Source: Anaerolineae bacterium
Lineage (GTDB): Bacteria > Chloroflexota > Anaerolineae > Aggregatilineales > Phototrophicaceae
Length of the DNA: 52,047 nucleotides
Direction of reading: 5' to 3'
Assembly: GCA_022843385.1 (NCBI GenBank)
Contig: JALHNT010000051.1
Location: forward strand, 1-52,047
Shown here one piece after another: positions 32,627-39,514 of this stretch; position 1 is the first letter of the stretch, and every line of letters begins with the position of its first letter. Both the position numbers and the translations under genes were made by a program. A model generated the notes under the pieces. The model was not told where the DNA came from and searched no databases. It worked only from the letters and a program-made list of their open reading frames with translations.

Positions 32627-35041
32627 ATGCGTCACTCGATTCCCCTCATCGGCCTGCTGCTGTGCCTGTATCTGTTCACCTACAGCGGACAGATCGAAAG
32701 CGGCGACACCCGCCGTTACTTCGATGTCGTCAGTAGCGTCGTCCGCTTCGGCGATACCCTGCTGGATGAAACCGCCTGGGTTGACCCGCCCGATCCCCGG
32801 CTGCCCAATGCCTACTACCCGCTGACACAAAGCGATACCGAGCCGCTGCTGATCGTGCTGGCGGCACCGCTGTATGCCCTGGCCTATGTGATCCCCGGTT
32901 TGGGGCTGGTGCATACCGTCTGGCTGTTCAACATCCTGGTCAGCATCGGGTTGTGCCTGGCGCTGCTGGGCTATGCCCGGACGCTCGGATATGCCACCGG
33001 CGCGGGGTTGGCGGCCGCGCTGGCGCTCGGTCTGTTGACGATCATCTGGCCCTACACCCGCACCTTCTTCCGCGAACCGCTGGCTGGGTTGATGATCCTG
33101 CTGACCTTCTGGGCGTTCGAGCGCTGGCGACGGGCTGGCTATCGTTCCATCTTCCGGCTGCTGACCGGCCTCGCCCTGCTGATCGGTGCTTTCCTGGCGA
33201 AAGAGGCGGTGGCGCTGGCGCTGCCGGCCCTGCTCATCCTGCTGCTGCCGGAACGCTTCTGGCAGCACCCCCGCCTGCGCCGCTGGATTCAGGGCGCGAC
33301 TCTGCTGCTGATGCTGGCCTGGGTCAGCTACACGCTCATGGTCATCCTGCTGCCGGCTCCCGTTTACAATGGCATGAATCAAGTGGCGGCCAGCCTCACC
33401 GGGCTGCCCGTCAGCCAGATCAGCACGATACACAGCGCCTTCTACTACTACCTCTTCAGCCCTGGTGGCAGCGTGTGGGGAACATCGCCCATCCTGCTCC
33501 TGGCGCTGCCCGGCTGCTGGCTGCTCTATCGCCGGGGCGACATGCGCCACCTGCTACTGCTGCTGATCCTGCCGTTGTCATTCGCCCTCGGCTATGCCGC
33601 GCTGCGCGGTCAGCACTGGTTCGGCGGGTTATCCTGGCCGCCGCGCTTCCTCCTGCCGATGGTGCCGCTGCTCCTGCTGGCGACGCTGCCGGTCTGGGAG
33701 ACGATGAGCAAATGGGTATCGGGATGGGCGCAACCGATCCCATCCCGTACGCGGGCGATCCGCATCGGTTCGTTCCTCGCGCTGGCGCTGCTCATCGTCT
33801 ACAGCCTGTGGGTACAGTTGAGCGCGGTCAGCTACCCCCTGGGTGCCTACAATGCCCTGCTGCCGCCCGAAGCCAACGGCCTGGGTGAGTGGCCGCCCGG
33901 CTTACTCGATGTTCGTTACTTCCGCTGGACGCTCATCCCGCAGTTGTGGGGGCGGGAGCCGCCGGATTTCGCCTGGGTGCGAGTAGGTATCCCCGCCTGG
34001 GGAGCCGTGTGTGCGGCTGGGGTGATCATCGCCCTGTGGGGGTTGTGGCGCGGCTGGCGCGGCTGGCAGCCAGGGCGCTGGGTCGGGCTGGCGCTGCCGC
34101 TGATGATCGGCTTGGTCGGGGTGGGGCTGCGTTCCATCAACGGCGACATCATCTACAGCGGCGCTAATCAGGCCATGCGCGACATGCTGCCCCTCATCGA
34201 CAGTCAGACCCGACCCGGCGATGTGGTGCTGCTGACCAGCGATGAGTACGAGCCGTTCTTCCTCAATCACGGCCGCTTGCGCTATGCCCGCATCATCACC
34301 CTGCCCGATCAGTTGGGCGAGCGCAGCAACGATCAACAGCCCATGCCGGCCGACCTCGATAATCCCGAAGCGCTGATGACCCAGTTCTCGGTGGCGCTGG
34401 TGCATAATCTGGCACAAACTCGTGAGCGTCTGTGGCTGCTGGCGGATAATGGCCCCTGGATTCCCTGGAGCATTCGCCCGGTCGAGCGCCTCCTGACCAC
34501 CCAGTATTATCCGCTGGGCGAAGTCAGCACCGATACCCGCGCCCGTCTGATTCACTATCGCCTGATTGACGCGCCTGACCCTTCGGCTTTTCGCGGGCCG
34601 GACGCGGCGACCGACTTGATCTTCGACGAGAATATCCGTCTGGTGGGGTATAGCCTGCCCGGCGGCACGATCAAACAAGCGGGCGAGACGCTGGCGCTGT
34701 CGCTGGTGTGGCAGGTGGATGCCGCCCCGGAACGGAATGCGACGCTGGCCTGGTTTGTGGCGAATGCGGATGGACAGGTGGTGGCGCAGGGGGTTGATAC
34801 CCAGCCGCAGTGGGGATTCAGACCGTTCACGACCTTCATCCCTGGCGCACCGGTCTGGGATCATCACGCGCTCGATCTGCCGCCTGATCTGCCGCCCGGT
34901 GAGTACGCCATCTGGCTGCGCCTCTACGCCTCTGATGCCCCCGATCAACTGCTCCCCGTGACCGGCAGCCAGACCCGTGACGGTACCATAGGCATCCTTC
35001 CGCTGCGGCTGGTTATTCAATCGCGTTCTGATGGGTTATGA
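32627..35041 (+). CDS. Large membrane protein, GT-C-like with C-terminal extracytoplasmic domain
   Basis: An 804-residue protein with 11-12 membrane helices in the first 510 residues and a soluble C-terminal part (about 515-800). The N-terminal helix is followed by SGDTRRYFDVV, an acidic first loop as in GT-C transferases. The C-terminal domain includes NIRLVGYSLPGG and LALSLVWQVDAAPERN, resembling beta-sandwich tails of large membrane glycosyltransferases in Chloroflexota. It diverges from the preceding GT-C gene with only 64 bases between them, which must hold both promoters. Probably part of surface glycosylation. Confidence 0.75.
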   Translation: MRHSIPLIGLLLCLYLFTYSGQIESGDTRRYFDVVSSVVRFGDTLLDETAWVDPPDPRLPNAYYPLTQSDTEPLLIVLAAPLYALAYVIPGLGLVHTVWLFNILVSIGLCLALLGYARTLGYATGAGLAAALALGLLTIIWPYTRTFFREPLAGLMILLTFWAFERWRRAGYRSIFRLLTGLALLIGAFLAKEAVALALPALLILLLPERFWQHPRLRRWIQGATLLLMLAWVSYTLMVILLPAPVYNGMNQVAASLTGLPVSQISTIHSAFYYYLFSPGGSVWGTSPILLLALPGCWLLYRRGDMRHLLLLLILPLSFALGYAALRGQHWFGGLSWPPRFLLPMVPLLLLATLPVWETMSKWVSGWAQPIPSRTRAIRIGSFLALALLIVYSLWVQLSAVSYPLGAYNALLPPEANGLGEWPPGLLDVRYFRWTLIPQLWGREPPDFAWVRVGIPAWGAVCAAGVIIALWGLWRGWRGWQPGRWVGLALPLMIGLVGVGLRSINGDIIYSGANQAMRDMLPLIDSQTRPGDVVLLTSDEYEPFFLNHGRLRYARIITLPDQLGERSNDQQPMPADLDNPEALMTQFSVALVHNLAQTRERLWLLADNGPWIPWSIRPVERLLTTQYYPLGEVSTDTRARLIHYRLIDAPDPSAFRGPDAATDLIFDENIRLVGYSLPGGTIKQAGETLALSLVWQVDAAPERNATLAWFVANADGQVVAQGVDTQPQWGFRPFTTFIPGAPVWDHHALDLPPDLPPGEYAIWLRLYASDAPDQLLPVTGSQTRDGTIGILPLRLVIQSRSDGL

Positions 35042-35078
35042 TTGACCGATGCTTCCGACGCATTCAGGGGGAATTGTC

Positions 35079-35516
35079 GTGGATAACCAGACCTTACTTG
35101 AGCAGGCCGTCATGCAGGTGATCGAGGCCGAGACGACAGCCTTCTGGAACAAGGACTACCCCGCCTGGGCCGGCTGCTGGCTGCACTCCCCCGCCATCCG
35201 CATGATGGGCTGGTGGGCGCGCGGTGGCATCCGCGTCACCGTCGGTTGGGAAGCGCTCAGTGCGACCATGCAGACTCTCATGCAGGCCAATCCGGCCCCC
35301 AACCCGTCAGCCGCGCTGGTGCGGCGCGAACAGGTGAACATCCGCCTCAGCGACCACATGGCCTGGGTGACGTTCGATCAGTACAGCGCCGACACCGGCG
35401 AACCCGACATGGATATGCCCGGCGTCAGCTACGAAACCCGCATCCTCGAACACCACGACGGTGCCTGGAAAATCGTCTATGCCGGCTGGCTGTTGAGTGA
35501 AGCGAGTCCGGCCTAA
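35079..35516 (+). CDS. SnoaL/NTF2-like protein
   Basis: A small alpha+beta cone protein of the NTF2/SnoaL-like (DUF4440) class: a helical start with EAETTAFWNKDYPAWAGCW, then strands including MAWVTFDQYS and WKIVYAGWLL. Members are polyketide cyclases, isomerases or ligand-binding proteins; nothing fixes the role here. I choose the GTG at 35079 because AGGGGGA lies six bases upstream; an in-frame ATG at 35049 would add ten residues but lacks a ribosome-binding site. It ends 20 bases from a convergent gene. Confidence 0.75.
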   Translation: MDNQTLLEQAVMQVIEAETTAFWNKDYPAWAGCWLHSPAIRMMGWWARGGIRVTVGWEALSATMQTLMQANPAPNPSAALVRREQVNIRLSDHMAWVTFDQYSADTGEPDMDMPGVSYETRILEHHDGAWKIVYAGWLLSEASPA

Positions 35517-35535
35517 CCCGGATCGTTATACAAGC

Positions 35536-36642
35536 TCAGTGAGCCGTCGACGGCATCCAGTCCGGCAGTCGATCGTGAACCCCAGGCGAATGGCTGATGT
35601 TGCTGAGGTGCTCGCCATCCCAGACATAGATGTCTTCGTTATCCTCGCGGGTGGATACAAAAGCCAACCGGCCATTAGCGTTCCAGACCGGCATCGAATC
35701 ATGCCCCATCGACTGGCTGATATTGGTCACAGATGCCTCGTCAGCCACATAAATCTCCCAGTCGCGATCCTGCTCCGAGGTGAACGCCAGGCGTCCATCG
35801 TAGCTCCACACCGCCTGACGCTCCTGCGAGTTCGGCAGACGACTGACATTGGTCAGCGCACCACCTTGCCAGACATAAATCTCCAGGTTACCATCGCGAT
35901 TAGACGTGAAGGCCAATCGCCCATCCACGCTCCAATCGGGCGAGTAATCCGCCGCAGCCGATTGCGAAGCATTCACCAGCGACAACCCATCCCAGATATA
36001 GACCTCCAGGTCGCCATGCCGCGCCGAGGTGAAGGCCAACCGTCCATCAGCGCTCCATTGCGGATCAGCATCGTTCCCCGGCGACTGGCTGATGTTGTGC
36101 GCCCTCGCCCCATCCCAGACATAGATTTCAAAATCGCCGGTATGGGTGGCGGTAAACGCCAGCCGCCCATCGGTGCTCCAAACCGGCTGCCGTTCATCCG
36201 CATCCAGTCCACTGATATTGTGGATACCCGATTCATCCCAGACATAGACATCCCGGTTGAAGGTCTCAACCGCTGTGAAGGCCAACCGTCCATCGGCACT
36301 CCAGACCAGCTCATCGACATCAGCATCGGATTGATAGATGCGCGTTAGTCGGGTGTCATTCCAGACAAACAGCCATTCGTCATCCGCAGCGAGAGCCGTG
36401 AACGCCAGTCGCCCATCCACGCTCCAGGCCGCTTGTGGTGTCGATGTGTTTCCTTTGCTCAAGCGGATTTGGGTGCCGGTGCGCAGATCATTCAGCGACA
36501 GGATCGTATCCTTCTCGTCAATCGATACAAAGGTCATGGCATCGCCATCCTGCCACGATCCCCAGAAACTCGCCGCACCGATCAGCGCAAAACATCCCAT
36601 CAACACAGCCGACATCAATCGCACGATAGCTCGAAGCATCAT
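35536..36642 (-). CDS. Secreted tandem-blade PD40/TolB-like propeller protein
   Basis: An N-terminal signal or anchor (about 8-28) precedes eight near-identical blades of 40-45 residues, each with the pattern W-S-x-D-G-R-L-A-F-T followed by I/V-Y-V-W-D/N and N-I-S. The regularity shows recent tandem duplication at the DNA level. It probably forms a closed propeller for extracytoplasmic binding. No catalytic motif. It is monocistronic on the minus strand, ending tail-to-tail with the SnoaL-like gene. Confidence 0.82.
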   Translation of the reverse strand: MMLRAIVRLMSAVLMGCFALIGAASFWGSWQDGDAMTFVSIDEKDTILSLNDLRTGTQIRLSKGNTSTPQAAWSVDGRLAFTALAADDEWLFVWNDTRLTRIYQSDADVDELVWSADGRLAFTAVETFNRDVYVWDESGIHNISGLDADERQPVWSTDGRLAFTATHTGDFEIYVWDGARAHNISQSPGNDADPQWSADGRLAFTSARHGDLEVYIWDGLSLVNASQSAAADYSPDWSVDGRLAFTSNRDGNLEIYVWQGGALTNVSRLPNSQERQAVWSYDGRLAFTSEQDRDWEIYVADEASVTNISQSMGHDSMPVWNANGRLAFVSTREDNEDIYVWDGEHLSNISHSPGVHDRLPDWMPSTAH

Positions 36643-36720
36643 GCTTGTTCGCCTTATGTTCCCCTGATTTGAGGAGACTCGTCATAGGCACGAATGGTAC
36701 TGTGGAGGGACAGATAACAA

Positions 36721-36756
36721 AAGAGCCGGCATCCCATCGGGACGATGCCGGCTCTT
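36721..36756 (-). terminator. Strong hairpin terminator
   Basis: AAGAGCCGGCATC (36721-36733) pairs perfectly with GATGCCGGCTCTT (36744-36756) around a 10-base loop. On the minus strand the stem is followed by TTGTTATC, giving a U-rich tail. It lies 36 bases past the stop codon of the truncated minus-strand frame at 36792-36926 and was probably that gene's own terminator. Confidence 0.8.
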
Positions 36757-36791
36757 GTCAGAGGCATTAGATTACGCGGCAGAGGCAGGGA

Positions 36792-36926
36792 TTACCAGCC
36801 CCGTTGGGCAATCTTCTGCGGTTCGCTCAGGCTGTTGACGCTGATCCCCATCAACGGTATGCCAGACAAGGGTTCTAACTTGACCTTGTTGAGCATATCG
36901 GAGATGGAACCATGCCCGCAAAACAT
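36792..36926 (-). pseudogene. 3' end of a gene cut by the accessory region
   Basis: The minus-strand frame ends VKLEPLSGIPLMGISVNS, then EPQKIAQRGW and a stop, followed by an intact terminator. Only 44 codons remain before an upstream stop codon, and the first 15 bases of the neighbouring plus-strand gene overlap it head-on. It reads as the C terminus of a longer protein whose body has been lost or displaced. I do not recognise the protein. It marks the likely left edge of the inserted region. Confidence 0.5.
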
Positions 36927-37835
36927 TTGCAGTCTACCCCGTTAGTCAGCATACGCCCCCTCACGCAAGAAGAACGCCAGTTAGCTTACGCCGCCGCACA
37001 GGAAGCGGTCAATCGCGCCGTTGGGGAGCGGCCGCGGCGCGAACTGTTCAATCAGTACGCTGCCCTGCGCTTTCCACCGCGTGTGACCAGGCTTATCACC
37101 GTGTTGTGTATCGTCCTGCTGCTGGCAGCCTTTACCCCGTCTGCGATCCGGCTCTATGTGATAGGTTCAGAGACCTTTGGCGCAGCCGTACCAGATGATC
37201 GGGCAGCAGTGGCGGTCGGAATTGCGACCGTATTGACTGCCGAAATCGGTCAGGTGGTGTTCTCGCTGGCGCTGGCAACGCTGGGGACGACCGCCAGTGT
37301 CCGACGGTTGCTCTACATCAGTATGGGCATCGCAACTGCCATTGCCCTGGTCGGGAATGTACAGGTGGCGCTGCCTGGTCACATGCACAGCCCGTTCGCC
37401 TGGTTGGAGGCCATTGCTCCACCGCTGATGGTCTTGAGTACCGCCTACGTCCTCAAGGAACAAATGCTGGTCGCCATCGAGCAGCGGCACGCCAACGAAC
37501 GCGCGTATCAGGACGCCATCAACGACTGGCAGCGGGCGACCCTCAACCCGGAGAACCATCCACGCTGGATGCAGTTCTATGCCAATGCGCTGCGCGATGC
37601 CCTTCGTAAATCGAACAGTCGCAAACGCGAGGTGCTGGAGTTGCTGACAACCGCTGACTGGCGGGCGCTGGTCTACCGGGAGTTGCAAGCTGACCAGTGG
37701 TACGAGCAGCCTGCTTTGCGGGTAGAAGTGGTCGAGGGCGCGCCGGAGGTTCGCGCTGATGAGCACCCTTTATCTCTGACAGTCAGCCCGAACGGGAATG
37801 GGCAGCATCCGGCGCAATCCTCAGACAGGGCATAG
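36912..37835 (+). CDS. Membrane protein of the mobile-element-like module
   Basis: A 307-residue protein with a cytoplasmic N terminus, four hydrophobic helices (about 57-82, 95-125, 132-155, 160-180) and a long charged helical C-terminal region ending in a polar tail. No family recognised; size and layout resemble accessory membrane proteins of conjugative or mobilisable elements. GGAG lies eight bases before the ATG. Near the 3' end, in the coding phase, is C CCT TTA (37766-37772), a -1 slippery heptamer; slipping there would join the first 287 residues to the cysteine-rich frame that follows. Confidence 0.75.
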   Translation: MPAKHLQSTPLVSIRPLTQEERQLAYAAAQEAVNRAVGERPRRELFNQYAALRFPPRVTRLITVLCIVLLLAAFTPSAIRLYVIGSETFGAAVPDDRAAVAVGIATVLTAEIGQVVFSLALATLGTTASVRRLLYISMGIATAIALVGNVQVALPGHMHSPFAWLEAIAPPLMVLSTAYVLKEQMLVAIEQRHANERAYQDAINDWQRATLNPENHPRWMQFYANALRDALRKSNSRKREVLELLTTADWRALVYRELQADQWYEQPALRVEVVEGAPEVRADEHPLSLTVSPNGNGQHPAQSSDRA

Positions 37836-37840
37836 GGCGG

Positions 37841-38008
37841 TGTCTGGTGTGTGGAGAGAGCCTGCCCGCTGGCTCACCGCTGGGTGGTCGCCCGCGCCGC
37901 TATTGCAGCAACCGTTGCAAGCAGGAGGCCAAGTGGCAGCGGTGGCGAGCCGAACATCGGAGTTTCGTGTCAAACACTCTGTTACATCGAGGCGGAACTG
38001 AGGCATGA
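37841..38008 (+). CDS. Small zinc-finger-like frame coupled to the relaxase-like gene
   Basis: This frame encodes CLVCGESLPAG, then RPRRYCSNRCKQEAKWQRW and ends GGTEA, with a C-x2-C...C-x3-C zinc-binding pattern and a basic tail as in small DNA-binding proteins. Its TGA overlaps the ATG of the next gene (ATGA), typical of a real coupled gene. It is open back to 37763, but no ATG or TTG occurs and the only GTG (37847) falls between the first two cysteines. It may be translated by -1 frameshifting from the upstream gene or from an unusual start. Confidence 0.6.
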   Translation, partial: CLVCGESLPAGSPLGGRPRRYCSNRCKQEAKWQRWRAEHRSFVSNTLLHRGGTEA

Positions 38009-38673
38009 GCAAGCCGACCATCATCCCCAACTGGCACTACCAGAAGCCCAGCAAAGGCGGCTATCGCTCGCTGCAGAAGCTGCTCAAGTACGTCTCCTAT
38101 CGGGAGAACCCGGATCATCGCCCGGTGGATCTGTCCGACCGCTGGACGGATTGCGGGCTGGGAGCAGGCTGGAAGGCGGTGTATGAGGCTGCGGGTGAGC
38201 AGGCCGGGCCGTATGTGCTGGCGCATCACCTGGTCATCGCCCCGGCACCCGACCTGATGGCATTGGTTCCTGAATCGATCCGGGCGGAGGTCGTGCGGGA
38301 AGTCACCGAGCGAACGATTGAGAACTGGCATGTGGCACGCGGGCTGAACATCCCGGATTACAGCTATGTGCTGCACGACCGTGACACGGATGACGACTAC
38401 GGTTTGCAAATGCTGCACACCCATGTGTTCGTCGCCGGGACGATTGAGAACAGCCTGGGTGAACGCGAGTCCCACATGACGCATCGCGGACAGGTCTGCA
38501 CCGATCGGGGCGGCTTGAACCGGGAGGACAACCTGCACCGCATTGCAAGACAAGAGTTTGAGCTGGTACTCGACCGTACCATCGGGCAAGAGTGGCGTCG
38601 GACACGCGAGATCGAACAGCCGGAACCAGAGTTGAGCATCACTGGAGGCATTGAGCATGACATCGAGTTCTAA
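38005..38673 (+). CDS. Short relaxase-like mobilisation protein
   Basis: A 222-residue protein with HDRDTDDDYGLQMLHTHVFV around residues 124-143. This matches relaxase motif III, in which histidines (H124, H138, H140) bind the metal at the nicking site. Y29 and Y32 near the N terminus (LKYVSYRE) are candidates for the DNA-linking tyrosine, and HH at 74-75 starts another conserved strand. It is shorter than most relaxases and has no helicase or primase domain. It follows the Cys-rich frame with ATGA overlap and precedes a hairpin-rich segment. A related HUH replication initiator is the alternative. Confidence 0.6.
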   Translation: MSKPTIIPNWHYQKPSKGGYRSLQKLLKYVSYRENPDHRPVDLSDRWTDCGLGAGWKAVYEAAGEQAGPYVLAHHLVIAPAPDLMALVPESIRAEVVREVTERTIENWHVARGLNIPDYSYVLHDRDTDDDYGLQMLHTHVFVAGTIENSLGERESHMTHRGQVCTDRGGLNREDNLHRIARQEFELVLDRTIGQEWRRTREIEQPEPELSITGGIEHDIEF

Positions 38674-38708
38674 CGTTGTCCGACCGGAGGCGCAGTGCGC
38701 TGCAGAAC

Positions 38709-38878
38709 CGAGCGGCCTGGAGCCGCTCGCGGGTGTCCCGGCGTGCAACACGCCAGGCGAACGACGATTACGTCGCGCCGGGACACCCAACCCACTACGC
38801 AGTAGGGGTGGCGAGTTTAATAAACTCGCTCCTCAGGTGCCGGAGAGGCTTGATGCGGCATCCCTTCCGGGATGCCGC
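38709..38878. repeat. Cluster of four perfect hairpins downstream of the relaxase-like gene
   Basis: Within 170 bases there are: CGAGCGGC/GCCGCTCG (38709-38729, 5-base loop); a 13-bp stem GGGTGTCCCGGCG (38731-38743) with 38776-38788, enclosing a second hairpin CGACG-ATTA-CGTCG (38762-38775); GCGAGTTTAATAAACTCGC (38811-38829); and GCGGCATCCC-TTCC-GGGATGCCGC (38855-38878). The 326-base gap 38674-38999 has no convincing gene. It could be a transfer origin, a structured RNA or a nest of palindromic repeats. Confidence 0.7.
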
Positions 38879-38999
38879 CAGCGCCGTTGCCCCAGGGGGC
38901 CACCGTCGCTGAGAAGCATGGCGCGTCATAGGTGACAGCGCCCTGCCCGTCCGCAATCGTCCCGCTTTCGTCCGATGAAGACCTGAAACACGAGGAAGT

Positions 39000-39404
39000 A
39001 TGTCTGACAACCGTTCCAACTATACCCGACGCCTGACCGTCCATATCACCGAACCGATGGACAACCGTCTGGAGCAAGTCGCCAGGCAGCGCGATGAGCC
39101 GAAAGCGGAGGTCGTCCGCGCTGCACTGCGCGCCTGGCTGGATGAACAGGAAGACCTGATCGGAAGTCGCAAGCACTTCACCAAAATGTTCGGGCGGCGC
39201 GTGGATGCTCTCGAACGCCTGCTCGTCATCACGCTGGGCATGAGCCTGGAAACCCTGCACCTGTTCAAAGAACGGGTGAACAAGAAAGCCTGCGATCCGG
39301 GTGATTTGCTCGAAGACATGATCCGGTCCGGTCTGGCAGTCCAGGATGACATCCAGACGTTGATCGAGCATGTCGCCCAGTCCAAAACGAAACCGCCAGC
39401 TTAA
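39000..39404 (+). CDS. Ribbon-helix-helix DNA-binding protein with long C-terminal helix region
   Basis: The N terminus NYTRRLTVHITEPMDNRLEQVARQRDEPKAEVVRAALRAWLDEQ is a CopG/MobC-type ribbon-helix-helix: a beta strand for the major groove, then two helices. The following 85 residues are mostly helical. In mobilisable elements such proteins help the relaxase at oriT or repress replication genes, and the location between the relaxase-like gene and the primase fits. A GAGGAA ribosome-binding site precedes ATG. The stop codon lies inside a hairpin (39393-39414). Confidence 0.85.
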   Translation: MSDNRSNYTRRLTVHITEPMDNRLEQVARQRDEPKAEVVRAALRAWLDEQEDLIGSRKHFTKMFGRRVDALERLLVITLGMSLETLHLFKERVNKKACDPGDLLEDMIRSGLAVQDDIQTLIEHVAQSKTKPPA

Positions 39405-39461
39405 GGGCTGGCGGCACGGTCGGATTGGTGTATCCGCTGATCTTGGTAAATCGAGGATACA
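39393..39461. promoter_or_regulatory. Hairpin and inverted repeat before the primase gene
   Basis: CCGCCAGC-TTAAGG-GCTGGCGG (39393-39414) surrounds the stop of the ribbon-helix-helix gene and could attenuate read-through. Next, TGTATCC (39429-39435) and GGATACA (39455-39461) form an inverted repeat, overlapped by CTGAT/ATCAG, in the 110-base gap before the primase-helicase gene. This is a candidate operator for the ribbon-helix-helix protein. Confidence 0.4.
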
Positions 39462-39514
39462 TCAGTCCGGCTGTGCTGTCCATCATTTTGTAGTACACAA
39501 AGGAAAGCACAACC

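Noticed and set aside
32591..33550. A long Gln/Arg-rich minus-strand frame opposite the 804-residue membrane protein.
   Set aside because: Composition is that of the complement of hydrophobic codons; no ribosome-binding site or motif.
33902..35020. A second long minus-strand frame opposite the same membrane protein.
   Set aside because: Same reason; the plus strand encodes a continuous multi-helix protein.
38709..38878. Possible integron attC sites or a CRISPR array.
   Set aside because: No integrase core sites, and the hairpins differ from one another with no equal spacers.
38651..38935. An open frame through the hairpin-rich segment.
   Set aside because: Its product is low-complexity Arg/Pro/Gly dictated by the stems; no family features and poor start context.
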